DNA of 64,000 bases from Orrella sp037026685 (GCF_037026685.1 NZ_JBANET010000005.1:186001-250000), one strand, 5' to 3'; positions 17,722 to 26,566 are shown, counted from the first letter of the stretch. Notes: generated by a model not told the origin, from the letters alone. Program-made: numbers and translations.

Positions 17722-18941
17722 GCCGCAGGTTCCTGTTCCTGCAAGGCGTGTGCTCGCCGTTTTTCCGCTGCCTGGGGGCAGGGCTGCGCGAGCATGGGCA
17801 CGAGGTCTGCAAGATCAATTTCAACGGCGGCGACGCGCTGGCCTGGCGCGGCGGCGGGGCCACCTCGTACCGGGGCCGCATCGAGGACTTGCCGGCCTTT
17901 TATGCCCATTATGTGCAGCAGCATGCCATCTCGGACGTGGTGCTGTTCGGCGACCAGCGGCCGGTGCACCGGGCCATGACGGCGCAGGCGCGGGCGCTGG
18001 GCGTGCGCGTGCACGTCTACGAAGAGGGCTATTTCCGGCCGCACTGGATCACGCTAGAGCGCGACGGGGTGAACGCGCATTCGGGCCTGCCGCGCGACCC
18101 GCGCTGGTACCTGGAGACCGCCCGGCGCCTGCCGCACGTGCCGCACGGCAATCCGCTGTCCCAGCCTTTCCGGGTGCGGGCCTGGCACGACGTGCTCTAT
18201 CACCTGGGCAGCGCGGTGAACCCGCTGCTTTATCCGCATTACCGCACGCATGCGGTCCATGCGGTCACCGAGTATTGGCACTACATCAAGCGCGGCCTGC
18301 AACTGCCCGGCCATGCGCGGCGCGACCGCGAGCAGGTGGCCCGCCTGTTCGCCAGCCGCACGCCTTATTTCCTGCTGCCCCTGCAGCTGGGCAGCGATGC
18401 GCAGATCCGCCAGCATTCCCGCTTCGAGTCCATGCTGCAGGTGCTGGACCATGTGCTGGTGTCCTTTGCCCAGGCCGCGCCTGGCCGCTATACGCTGGTG
18501 ATCAAGAACCATCCGCTGGACCCGGGGCTGAACGACTATGCCGCCCACGTGCGCGAGGCTTGCCGGCTGTACGGGTTGCAAGGGCGGGTGCTCTACCTGG
18601 AGACCGGCAACACGCCCGACCTGCTCAAGCATGCGCGCGGCGTGGTCACCGTCAACAGCACCGTGGGCGCTTCGGCCTTGCTGCACCGGCGCGCCACCAA
18701 GACGCTGGGCGCGGCCATCTACGACATGCCCGGCCTGACGTTCCAGGGCCCGCTCGATGCGTTCTGGCACAATCCGGGACGGCCCAACAACAAGCTGTTC
18801 CGCGCGTTTCGCGATGTCGTCATCCACGGCACGCAGGTGGACGGCGGCTTCTATACCCGGGCCGGTATCGAGCGGGCCGTGCGCAACTCGATCAAGCCGC
18901 TGACCGATACGCTCTCGCCCCTGCAGGCGCTCAAGCGATGA
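17718..18941 (+). CDS. kpsS: Capsule Kdo-linker transferase KpsS
   Basis: KpsS adds the first Kdo to (lyso)phosphatidylglycerol, starting the capsule linker that KpsC extends. From the ATG at 17718 (ATGA overlap with kpsC) the protein is 407 aa. Family landmarks are MSRRFLFLQGVCSPFFRCLG at the N-terminus, YEEGYFRPHWIT, the LPLQLGSDAQIRQHS stretch and TVNSTVGASALLHR near the C-terminus. The frame stays open far upstream in the shadow of kpsC; the chosen start restores the family N-terminus. Confidence 0.93.
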   Translation: MSRRFLFLQGVCSPFFRCLGAGLREHGHEVCKINFNGGDALAWRGGGATSYRGRIEDLPAFYAHYVQQHAISDVVLFGDQRPVHRAMTAQARALGVRVHVYEEGYFRPHWITLERDGVNAHSGLPRDPRWYLETARRLPHVPHGNPLSQPFRVRAWHDVLYHLGSAVNPLLYPHYRTHAVHAVTEYWHYIKRGLQLPGHARRDREQVARLFASRTPYFLLPLQLGSDAQIRQHSRFESMLQVLDHVLVSFAQAAPGRYTLVIKNHPLDPGLNDYAAHVREACRLYGLQGRVLYLETGNTPDLLKHARGVVTVNSTVGASALLHRRATKTLGAAIYDMPGLTFQGPLDAFWHNPGRPNNKLFRAFRDVVIHGTQVDGGFYTRAGIERAVRNSIKPLTDTLSPLQALKR

Positions 18942-18951
18942 GGGCAAAGCC

Positions 18952-19706
18952 ATGAACATCCTGATCACGGGCGCGACCGGCGGCATCGGCGCGGCGCTGG
19001 CCAGGCACTATGCCGTGCCCGGCAATACCCTGCTGCTGCACGGGCGCCGCCGCCCGCAGCTGGACGCGCTGGCGGCCGAGTGCCAGGCCCGCGGGGCCGT
19101 GGCCCTGGCGGCGTGCTTCGACCTGCGCGAGGAAGCCCAGCTGCGCGACTGGATCGCGCAGGCCGAGCTGCTGCACCCCCTGGACCTGGTCATCGTCAAC
19201 GCCGGGCTGAACACCGATACGGGGCCGGCGCGCCAGGGCGAGTCCTGGCAGGCGTCGCGCGCGGTGATCGAAGTCAATGTGCTGGCCGCCATGGCCACCG
19301 TCGATGCGGTGCTGCCGGCCATGCGCAAGCGCGGGCAAGGGCAGGTGGCCCTGGTCAGTTCGCTGGCCGCGTATTTCGGCTTGCCCGTCACGCCCAGCTA
19401 TTGCGCCAGCAAGGCGGCGCTCAAGAGGCCTATGGCGAAGCCATGCGGGGCTGGCTGGCGCCGCAGGGCGTGCGCCTGAGCGTGGTGATGCCCGGCTATG
19501 TGGATTCGCCCATGATGCGGGCCATGCCCGGGCCCAAGCCCTTCCGGCTTACGCCCGAGCAGGCGGCCGCGCGCATCGACCGGGGCCTGCGCGCCAACCG
19601 GGCGCGCATCAGCTTTCCGTTTCCCCTGAACTTCGGCACCTGGTGGCTGGCGGTGCTGCCCGCGGCGCTGTCGGCCTGGATCGTCAGGCGGCTGGGCTAC
19701 GGCTGA
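18952..19706 (+). pseudogene. Short-chain dehydrogenase/reductase, frameshifted
   Basis: An NAD(P)-dependent SDR with TGATGGIGAAL at the N-terminus, NAG (about 83-85) and the catalytic Ser and YCASKAALK (Tyr-x3-Lys). Directly after ALK the frame breaks. The continuation AYGEAMRGWLAPQGVRLSVV and VMPGYVDSPMMRAMP lies in another frame and runs to 19706. The bases CAAGAGGCC at 19422-19430 contain a duplicated AG; removing two bases restores ALKAYGEAM. The original product was about 250 aa. The frame as it stands ends at 19479 (175 aa), losing the substrate-side C-terminus. It starts 10 nt after kpsS, so it was part of the capsule operon. A sequencing error is the alternative. Confidence 0.85.
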
Positions 19707-19790
19707 GGCCGCGCGCCGATGCCGGCGCGCGTGTCCGGTGGGCCGGCGCCGGGTGGGCCGTGGGTCGGCCCTGGGGCGGTCCCGCCCGCT

Positions 19791-20762
19791 TCAGTCCTGG
19801 CGGCCCAGCCGGGCCGGGTCGCCGGCCTTGAGCGTGCCGACCTTGCGCCACGGGTTCTTGCGGGCCCCCAGTTTTTCCATCGCGTCCTTCACGCGCCAGT
19901 ACAGGCCGATGGTGCGCCCGCGTATGCCCGGCAGCGCGCCCAGTTCCAGCCCGGTCCAGGGCAGGAAGGGATTGCGCCGGCCATAGCCCCAGATCTCCAC
20001 GCGCGTGCTGGGCCGCACGCTGGGCCCGCGCGCATGAAAGCCCACCGTGTCGGCCACCACCAGCGTGTTCTTCCTGACCGCGAACACGCGCGGCGGGCCA
20101 TAGCCCAGGGCGGCCAGCTCGTGTTCGTCCACGCGCAGCGAGCCGCGCGCGCTCATGCGGTCCAGCCCGGCGGCCTCCAGCGAGCGGGCCTTCTCCCAGC
20201 ACAGCCGCTCGGGCGTGAGCCGGTGCGAGCCGGGCACATAGGTGAACGGCCCCTCGTCCTCGGCCACGTCGGTCAGGAACAGCCAGGCCTTGACGCTGGC
20301 GTGGAAGGTGTCGGCATGCAGGCGCGTCTGCGGATCGGGGTCGTCCTGGCGCACGTGCGACAGGATGGTTTGCACATAGCACAGCGGCTGCAGCTTGAAC
20401 GAGCCCACGTAGCGCAGCAGGCCGAGCCAGGCGGGGTCGCCTTGCAGCATCTCGCGCGCCGGCAGGGCGGTTTGCAGCAGTTCGGCGCGCAGCGCCTCGA
20501 ACTGCCCGGGCGGCAGGAAGTCGGTCTTGATGACGTAGCCGTTGGCGTCGAAGGCGGCGCGGTCGGCCTCGCTGACCAGGTGGGCCAGGCGCCGCCGGCG
20601 GCTGGCGGCCAACCGGTGCGCCAGCCGCACGCGCGCGGCGTGCAGCCCGGCGCGGTTGAGCAGGCGGCTGCCGATCAGGGGGTTGTCCTGGAACGATTTT
20701 GCGCCGGTGGCCAGCTGGACGATCCACCAGGGCAGCTTGAGCCAGCGTATGAGTTTGGACAT
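19791..20762 (-). CDS. PhyH (phytanoyl-CoA dioxygenase-like) Fe(II)/2-oxoglutarate oxygenase
   Basis: This 323-aa protein from the ATG at 20762 follows a non-family upstream extension. The metal ligands look complete: H-x-D in RLHADTFH (H149, D151) and a distal His in DTVGFHARG (about 243), with an Arg a few residues further on for 2-oxoglutarate. GPFTYVPGSHRLT (about 171-183) is a typical PhyH stretch. The substrate is unknown. It converges on the SDR pseudogene and the kpsCS genes, so hydroxylation of a lipid or sugar in the same surface structure is possible but speculative. Confidence 0.82.
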   Translation of the reverse strand: MSKLIRWLKLPWWIVQLATGAKSFQDNPLIGSRLLNRAGLHAARVRLAHRLAASRRRRLAHLVSEADRAAFDANGYVIKTDFLPPGQFEALRAELLQTALPAREMLQGDPAWLGLLRYVGSFKLQPLCYVQTILSHVRQDDPDPQTRLHADTFHASVKAWLFLTDVAEDEGPFTYVPGSHRLTPERLCWEKARSLEAAGLDRMSARGSLRVDEHELAALGYGPPRVFAVRKNTLVVADTVGFHARGPSVRPSTRVEIWGYGRRNPFLPWTGLELGALPGIRGRTIGLYWRVKDAMEKLGARKNPWRKVGTLKAGDPARLGRQD

Positions 20763-20902
20763 GGCGGAGGACAAAACGGTTAGCGCAGGGCGTTGCCGCC
20801 TTATGATAGCGAGTGTTTGAAATCCGCCTGCCGTCATGAAGCCGCATCGGCCGGCCCGGGCTTTTGCGATTCGGATGATGGTCAATGTAACTGAGACTGG
20901 AT

Positions 20903-22750
20903 ATGCGCCTGCTGCACTATCTTGAAATCCAGAACTTCAAGCGATTCGGAGCCCGACAGCGTATCGAGTTGGGTCATCCGGCCGTTCTTATCGGCCCTAA
21001 CAACTGCGGCAAAACCAGTGCGATACAGGCCTTGGCGCTCTGGTCTCAAGCGGTGCGCACCTGGTATGAAGTACGCAAGGAGTCCGCGGCCAAGGAGCGG
21101 ACGGCGACATCTTTGAACCGCTTGGGCATTGTGGCCGTGCCGGTGCAGCGTACTCGCTTTTTCTGGAACAATGCCCAGGTCAGGAAGGGGAACAAGGATA
21201 TTCCCCTGGTCATAACGGTGGGGGTCGAATACCAGGGCCGGGCGCGGGCATTGTCTATGCGGTTCCGCAACCAGGGCGATGAGCTCGTTTATTGCTCGCC
21301 GGATCCGGACGTAATGGGGGATTTGGAGTTCATCGGCTACGCGGCAACCTTGCGGGTGGAGCTCCTGTATCCGATGTCGGGGCTGGATTCGGAGGAGCCC
21401 ATTCTCCAGCCGGGCCGCATCGACGTGCTGCTAGGCCAGGGAAGGACAGCGCATGTCTTGCGCAACCTATGCCTGGGCGTTGCAAGGAATTCGTCCCAGG
21501 ACTGGCGCCGGATCGTTACGCTGATGCGCCGCTTGTTCGACATCGAACTCGATGAACCGAAGGAGACTTCCCGCGGCAGCATTACCTTGGCGTATCAGCA
21601 GCCAGGGGTGCGGGAAGCGTTGGATATTTCCTCCGCGGGCCGCGGGATGCAGCAGATGCTGCTGGTGTTCGCTTATCTTTATTCGCACAAGGGCAGCGTC
21701 CTGCTCGTCGATGAACCGGACGCCCATCTGGAGATACTGCGGCAAAAGCAGGTTTATGTCCTGTTGCGGGATATTGCCACGGATAACGGATCGCAGGTCG
21801 TGATCGTGACGCACTCGGAGGTGATACTCGACGAGGCATTGGACAACAACCTGACGCTGCTGCTGGAAGGGCAGGCCGATAACCTGGCCAAGCGGCAGGA
21901 CATCCGCAATAGTCTCAAGCATTTCGGCGCCGAGCACTACGTGAAGGCGCGTGAGCGAGGCTATGTTCTGTATGTCGAGGGCGGCACCGACATCGACATG
22001 CTAAGGGCGTTGGCCGAGCGCCTTGACCACAAGGCCGCACGCATCTGGGATGAGCGTATCAATAGCTTTTACGTACAGAACAATTATCCTGCGCAAGATG
22101 CGATAGCCGAGCTCGACAGGGTCGAAGGAGGGTTCGGCGTGACGCCGAAGGATCATTTCAATGGCTTGCGCGGGTTGTTGCCGGATCTCCAGGGCCTGGC
22201 CATTCTGGACAATGACGGTCAGTCCCGGAAGGAAAGCGACGAAGGAGCCTTGGTCATCCGCTATTGGCGTCGCTACGAACTGGAGAACTATTTCATCACG
22301 CCGGAGCTGCTGCGCTCTTATGCGATGAGCCAGTATCCGTCCGACGATCTGTTCACACAGTCGACATATGCTGCCATCGACGACATTCTGTCGTCCCTGG
22401 TCCTGCATGAGGTGTTCGATGGCAACCAGGACGACTACGCGGCGTGGCGGAACTCGCCCCAGGAAGCCGCCAGGCTGATCTGGGAGGCAAAAACGGAAAG
22501 GCGCAAGTTGAGCGTGCTGGCCGAAGAGTTCTTTCGCCGGCTTGCCAGCCAGTTGGGGACGCCGATTTTGCTGCGCAAGGGGGAATTGCACCGGCTGATA
22601 CCGTTGGCGCAATTGTCCAGTACGGCGGAAAGCGAGATTCGCAGCAAGCTGGATCTATTGCAAGGCATATTCGAGAAGGCGTTGGTACATGGCGAACAGG
22701 TGCTTGCCCAGGTCACTGAGGCTGAAGCGCGATTTCCCCGCGATGATTGA
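20903..22750 (+). CDS. OLD-family ATPase with TOPRIM nuclease domain (putative phage defence)
   Basis: This 615-aa protein has an N-terminal ABC/SMC-type ATPase: Walker A GPNNCGKTS (31-39), signature ISSAGRGMQQMLL (about 240), Walker B VLLVDEPDAHLE and switch His in VIVTHSE. A C-terminal TOPRIM domain follows, with YVLYVEGGTDIDML (about 352) and the acidic AILDNDG (about 433). This is the architecture of overcoming-lysogenization-defect (OLD) nucleases, some of which act in anti-phage systems such as Gabija GajA. No gajB-like helicase is adjacent, so it looks like a solitary class 1-type OLD. Its base composition is clearly lower in GC than both neighbours, which suggests lateral acquisition. 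Confidence 0.85.
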   Translation: MRLLHYLEIQNFKRFGARQRIELGHPAVLIGPNNCGKTSAIQALALWSQAVRTWYEVRKESAAKERTATSLNRLGIVAVPVQRTRFFWNNAQVRKGNKDIPLVITVGVEYQGRARALSMRFRNQGDELVYCSPDPDVMGDLEFIGYAATLRVELLYPMSGLDSEEPILQPGRIDVLLGQGRTAHVLRNLCLGVARNSSQDWRRIVTLMRRLFDIELDEPKETSRGSITLAYQQPGVREALDISSAGRGMQQMLLVFAYLYSHKGSVLLVDEPDAHLEILRQKQVYVLLRDIATDNGSQVVIVTHSEVILDEALDNNLTLLLEGQADNLAKRQDIRNSLKHFGAEHYVKARERGYVLYVEGGTDIDMLRALAERLDHKAARIWDERINSFYVQNNYPAQDAIAELDRVEGGFGVTPKDHFNGLRGLLPDLQGLAILDNDGQSRKESDEGALVIRYWRRYELENYFITPELLRSYAMSQYPSDDLFTQSTYAAIDDILSSLVLHEVFDGNQDDYAAWRNSPQEAARLIWEAKTERRKLSVLAEEFFRRLASQLGTPILLRKGELHRLIPLAQLSSTAESEIRSKLDLLQGIFEKALVHGEQVLAQVTEAEARFPRDD

Positions 22751-22773
22751 CTGGGAACGTTTTATTGACTGAT

Positions 22774-24996
22774 ATGGCGTCCTTCTGGCTGGCCACGGGC
22801 CTGCCGCTGTCCGTGGCCGTGCTGCTGCCCATGGCGCTGGAGACGGCCCTGCGGCCCGCGCCGGCCGCGCCGTGGCGCCGTCCGCCGCAGGCGCTGCTGC
22901 TGCATGCCGGCTTGTGGGTGCTGGCCTATGCCGTGCTGCTGCTGGCGCTGCGCCGGCCCTGGTTCGCCTGCGTGCTGGCCGGCGGGCTGGCGGTGCTGCT
23001 GACGCTGGTCAACAACGCCAAGCACCGGGCCCTGCGCGAGGCCTTCATCTGCCAGGATTTCGAGTATTTCACCGACATGCTGCGCCATCCGCGCCTGTAC
23101 CTGCCCTTCTTCGGCCTGTGGCGGGCGGCGGCAGGGCTGGCGCTGTTCGTGCTGGCCATGGCCGCGGGGCTGCTGCTCGAGCCGCCGTGGACGGCGGCCG
23201 GCCCGGCCCGGGCCTTCTGGCTGGGCGCGGCCGGCTGGGCCGGCCTGGGGCTGGCCTTGCTGGCGCTGGGCAGCCGCCGGCCCCTGGCCCTGGCTTTCGA
23301 GCCGGACGCGGACGTGCGGCAGGCGGGGTTTTACGCCGCGCTATGGGCCTATGGCTGGGCCGAGATGCGCCCGCCCGCGCAGGGCTGGCCGCTGACGCGC
23401 TGGACGCAGGCCCAGGCTGGCGCGCTGCCCGCGGCGCCCGCGCCGCAGCCCGACCTGGTCGTGGTGCAAAGCGAGTCCTTTTTCGACGCGCGCCGCCTGC
23501 ATGCGGGCATCAAGCCCGGGGTGCTGGCCCAGTTCGATGCCTTGCGCGGCCAGGCGCTGTGCCATGGCAGGCTGCGCGTGCCAAGCTGGGGCGCCAATAC
23601 CGTGCGCACCGAATTCGCCTTCTTGTCCGGGCTGGACGAGCCGGCGCTGGGCGTGCACCGCTTCAATCCCTATCGCAAGCTGGCGCGCATGGGGATCGTC
23701 ACCCTGGCCGCGCATCTGCGCGCGCAGGGCTACCGCACGGTCTGCGTGCATCCCTATCCGGCCGCTTTCTACCGGCGCGCGCGCAGCTATCCCTGGCTGG
23801 GCTTTGACGAGTTCCTGGACATCCGCGCTTTCGCCGATGCGGCCGCGCCGGGCGGGCCGGGGCCCTACGTGCCGGACGTGGCCGTGGCGCAGCGCGTGCG
23901 GGAACTGTTGCGGCGCACCGGCCGGGACGAGGGCGGGCAAGCGCTGTTCGTGTTCGTCATCACCATGGAAAACCATGGCCCGCTGCACCTGGAGCGCATG
24001 GCGCCGGCCGAGCAGGCGGGCCTGTACGACATGCCGCCGCCGGCCGGCTGCGGCGAACTGGGCATCTACCTGCGCCACCTGCGCAATGCCGACCGGATGC
24101 TGGCGATGCTCAGGCAGGCCCTGGCCGAGTCGGCCCGGCCGGGCGTGCTGGCGTTTTATGGCGACCACGTGCCGATCATGCCGCAGGTCTATGCGGCGCT
24201 GGGCGAGCCCGATGGCCGGACGGACTACCTGGTGTGGCGCACCCCCGGGCCGGCCGGGGCGGCGGCGCCTGCCGCGCCGCCCGAGTCCGCCGCACCCGCG
24301 CAGTCCTCCGAACCGGTGGAGCTGCCCGCCTGGGCGCTGGGCGAGCGGATCGTGGCGGCGTTGTCGCCAGGGCAGGCGCACACCCCGCTTTCGCCCGCGC
24401 CGGCCGGCGGGCCTGCCCCGGGCCTGTCGCTGCGCTACCCGCTGCCCGCCGGGCAAGGGCCTGCCCAGGCCGCGTTGATGCGGCTGGTGGCCTCGGGCCG
24501 TTCCTTCCTGTTCGGCCGCGGCCCGTTGCGCCAGCGCCTGCTGGGGCCGCGCCTGGACCGGGGGCGCATCGTGGCCGCCTATCGCGATGGCGTGCCGGTG
24601 GGCTTTTTGTCTTTTTCCACGCCGGGGCGCGGGCCTTACAGCCTGGCGTGGCGCGACTTTGCGCAGGTGTTCGGCGCGATGGCGGGCACGGCGCGCTATG
24701 CGGCTTTTTGCCTGATCAGCCGGCGCGAGCGCCGCTACCGCTTTTACGTGTACAGCCTGCGCGTGGCGCCCGAGGCGCGCCGCCAGGGGGTGGGTGCGGC
24801 GCTGCTGGCCGAGGCCGAGCGCCAGGCCCGCCTGTTGGGAGCCAGCGCCGTCGATGCCGAGGTCTTCGCCAGCAACGAACGGTCCATGGGGCTGTTCGCC
24901 AGCCAGGGCTACCGTCCGGTCCGGCGCATCGCGCTATGGGGCCTGGGCCGGTGGCTGCCGGCGGCCTCGATGGTGTGGCTGCGCAAGACGCTCTAG
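22774..24996 (+). CDS. LTA-synthase/sulfatase-like membrane enzyme fused to a GNAT acetyltransferase
   Basis: From the ATG at 22774 the protein is 740 aa; TTG codons at 22747 and 22765 are alternatives. Four to five hydrophobic segments occupy the first 170 residues, followed by an LTA-synthase/phosphoglycerol-transferase type sulfatase domain. That domain has QSESFFD (about 231), NTVRTEF with a candidate nucleophile Thr (about 275), ITMENHGPL and YGDHVPIMP (about 463). A proline/alanine-rich linker (about 485-510) leads to a C-terminal GNAT domain with the acetyl-CoA motif RRQGVGAALL (about 669) and NERSMGLFASQGYRPV. It probably transfers phosphoglycerol or another headgroup to an envelope glycan; the GNAT partner would lie in the cytoplasm only if topology allows. 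Confidence 0.8.
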   Translation: MASFWLATGLPLSVAVLLPMALETALRPAPAAPWRRPPQALLLHAGLWVLAYAVLLLALRRPWFACVLAGGLAVLLTLVNNAKHRALREAFICQDFEYFTDMLRHPRLYLPFFGLWRAAAGLALFVLAMAAGLLLEPPWTAAGPARAFWLGAAGWAGLGLALLALGSRRPLALAFEPDADVRQAGFYAALWAYGWAEMRPPAQGWPLTRWTQAQAGALPAAPAPQPDLVVVQSESFFDARRLHAGIKPGVLAQFDALRGQALCHGRLRVPSWGANTVRTEFAFLSGLDEPALGVHRFNPYRKLARMGIVTLAAHLRAQGYRTVCVHPYPAAFYRRARSYPWLGFDEFLDIRAFADAAAPGGPGPYVPDVAVAQRVRELLRRTGRDEGGQALFVFVITMENHGPLHLERMAPAEQAGLYDMPPPAGCGELGIYLRHLRNADRMLAMLRQALAESARPGVLAFYGDHVPIMPQVYAALGEPDGRTDYLVWRTPGPAGAAAPAAPPESAAPAQSSEPVELPAWALGERIVAALSPGQAHTPLSPAPAGGPAPGLSLRYPLPAGQGPAQAALMRLVASGRSFLFGRGPLRQRLLGPRLDRGRIVAAYRDGVPVGFLSFSTPGRGPYSLAWRDFAQVFGAMAGTARYAAFCLISRRERRYRFYVYSLRVAPEARRQGVGAALLAEAERQARLLGASAVDAEVFASNERSMGLFASQGYRPVRRIALWGLGRWLPAASMVWLRKTL

Positions 24997-25026
24997 GGCG
25001 CGGTATGTGGCATGCCGCGCCGCCGC

Positions 25027-25227
25027 TCAGCCGCCGGGGGCTTTCTGCTGCAGGTCCTCGCCGCCCAGCCGGCCTGCCTCCGCCCGGACCTGGTCGGCAT
25101 GGGCGGCGCTGTCGCATTGCACGTACACCATCACGGGACCGTCGATGCGGGGATTGGCGTATTGCTCGGCATAGTCGCCGCTTTGCTTGCCGTCGTGCCG
25201 CTTGCTGCCCGAGCAAAACGACGTCAA
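25027..25227 (-). CDS. Short unrecognised ORF, possibly a C-terminal gene fragment
   Basis: A 66-codon frame whose last 45 residues (GPVMVYVQCDSAAHADQV then RAEAGRLGGEDLQQ) look like genuine protein, perhaps the end of an alpha/beta domain. The first 20 residues look random and overlap the CitE-like fragment on the other strand. The best reading is the 3' end of a truncated minus-strand gene. I do not recognise the family. Confidence 0.3.
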   Translation of the reverse strand: MTSFCSGSKRHDGKQSGDYAEQYANPRIDGPVMVYVQCDSAAHADQVRAEAGRLGGEDLQQKAPGG

Positions 25228-25312
25228 CGGCGCCTACATGCTCGAGGGCAAGATGATCGACGGGCCCTTCATCGACCGGGCGCGGGCCATCCTGGCGCGG
25301 GCCGCTTCCTGA
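25199..25312 (+). pseudogene. C-terminal remnant of a CitE/HpcH-HpaI aldolase-type gene
   Basis: The plus-strand frame ending at the TGA 25310-25312 reads LLPEQNDVNGAYMLEGKM followed by IDGPFIDRARAILARAAS. The pattern G-A-x-M-L-x-G-K-M-I-D-x-P-x-x-x-R-A-x-x-I-L is what the last residues of citrate-lyase-beta-like (CitE) proteins look like. Upstream of about 25199 the similarity stops and no start is available, so only about 37 codons remain. The neighbouring CaiB-type CoA transferase is a usual partner of CitE-like lyases, which supports the reading. Identification is from memory of the family. Confidence 0.5.
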
Positions 25313-25384
25313 ACGAACCGACGGCCGGCGGCGCCGGCCCGACCGAACCCGGGTTTTTCCGGCGACACCTTTCTGGCGACACCT

Positions 25385-26566
25385 ATGAGCAGCGACTATC
25401 CCCTGTCAGGCATCAAAGTGCTGGACCTGAGCGCCTACATTGCCGGCCCGTACGGATGCAATCTCCTGGCCGACATGGGCGCCGAGGTCGTCAAGATCGA
25501 GTCTCCCGAGGGCGACAACCTGCGCAAGTATCCGTCCACGCTGCCCGGCGAGAGCCGGGCCTTCCTGGGCGTGAACCGGGGCAAGCACGGCATGTGCCTG
25601 GACCTGAAAAGCGAGCGGGGCTACGACGTCTTCATGCGGCTGGCCCGGCAGGCCGACGTGGTGGTCCACAATTTCCGGCCCTCGGTGCCGCCCCGGCTGC
25701 GCATCGACTACGACACCTTGCGCGCGGCCAACCCGCGGCTGGTCTATTGCTCCTTGACCGGCTACGGCCAAAGCGGGCCGCTGGCCAACCGGGCCGGCTA
25801 CGACCAGGTGCTGCAGGCAAGGACCGGAATCTGCGCATCGCAGGGCACGGCGCAGGATCCGCAGATCGTCTATGGATCGGTGGTGGATTACTACGGCGCG
25901 GCCATGCTGGCCAACGGCGTGACCGCGGCGCTGCTGCAACGCGAAAGAACCGGCCAGGGCCAGCACGTATGCGTGTCGCTGCTGAGCAGCGCCCTGGCCA
26001 TGCAGGCGGCCCGGCTGGTGGTGGCCGATGGCGAGCCGCGCGACATCAACCGCGACATGCGCTCGGGCGGCGTTACCGGCATACATCCCACGCGCCAGGG
26101 GCATTTGTACATATCGGCCAACACGCCGCATTTCTGGCGCTCGCTGTGCCAGCTGGCGGGCCTGCCGGAACTGGCCGAGGACGAGCGCTACGACACCGTC
26201 AAGAAGCGGGCCGCCCGCGTGGACGAGCTGGTTCCTGTGCTGCGTTCGGCCTTGCAGGCCAAGAGCGCCGAAGAATGGGAAAGGCTGTTCGGCGACCAGG
26301 TGCCGTGCTCGGTGGTGCGCAAGGTCGAGGATGTGTTCGAGGATGCGCAGGTGCAAGAGCAAGGGCTGGTCGGCGAGCACGAGCATCCCGCCATCGGCCG
26401 CTACCGCACCATCGCCAACCCCATTTCCTTCGGCTTGCCGGGCGCGCCGCGGCGGCTGCGCAGCGCGCCGGCCCTGGGCCAGCATACGCGCGAGCTGATG
26501 CGCGAGCTGGGGTATTCGCAGGCCGAGATTGCCGATGCCATCGCCCAACGGGGGGTCTTCGGCTAG
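25385..26566 (+). CDS. CaiB/BaiF family CoA transferase
   Basis: This family III CoA transferase of 393 aa moves CoA between carboxylic acids in the cytoplasm. The N-terminus has VLDLSAYIAGPYGCNLLADM then GAEVVKIESPEGD, typical of the family, with the catalytic Asp expected in the LVYCSLTGYGQSGPL region (about residue 120-140). It also has RTGICASQGTAQ and a late HTRELMRELGYSQAEIADAI. It starts a run with a Bug binding protein, an amidase and a cysteine hydrolase, suggesting a catabolic operon for an amide-containing organic acid. The substrate is not identifiable. Confidence 0.9.
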   Translation: MSSDYPLSGIKVLDLSAYIAGPYGCNLLADMGAEVVKIESPEGDNLRKYPSTLPGESRAFLGVNRGKHGMCLDLKSERGYDVFMRLARQADVVVHNFRPSVPPRLRIDYDTLRAANPRLVYCSLTGYGQSGPLANRAGYDQVLQARTGICASQGTAQDPQIVYGSVVDYYGAAMLANGVTAALLQRERTGQGQHVCVSLLSSALAMQAARLVVADGEPRDINRDMRSGGVTGIHPTRQGHLYISANTPHFWRSLCQLAGLPELAEDERYDTVKKRAARVDELVPVLRSALQAKSAEEWERLFGDQVPCSVVRKVEDVFEDAQVQEQGLVGEHEHPAIGRYRTIANPISFGLPGAPRRLRSAPALGQHTRELMRELGYSQAEIADAIAQRGVFG

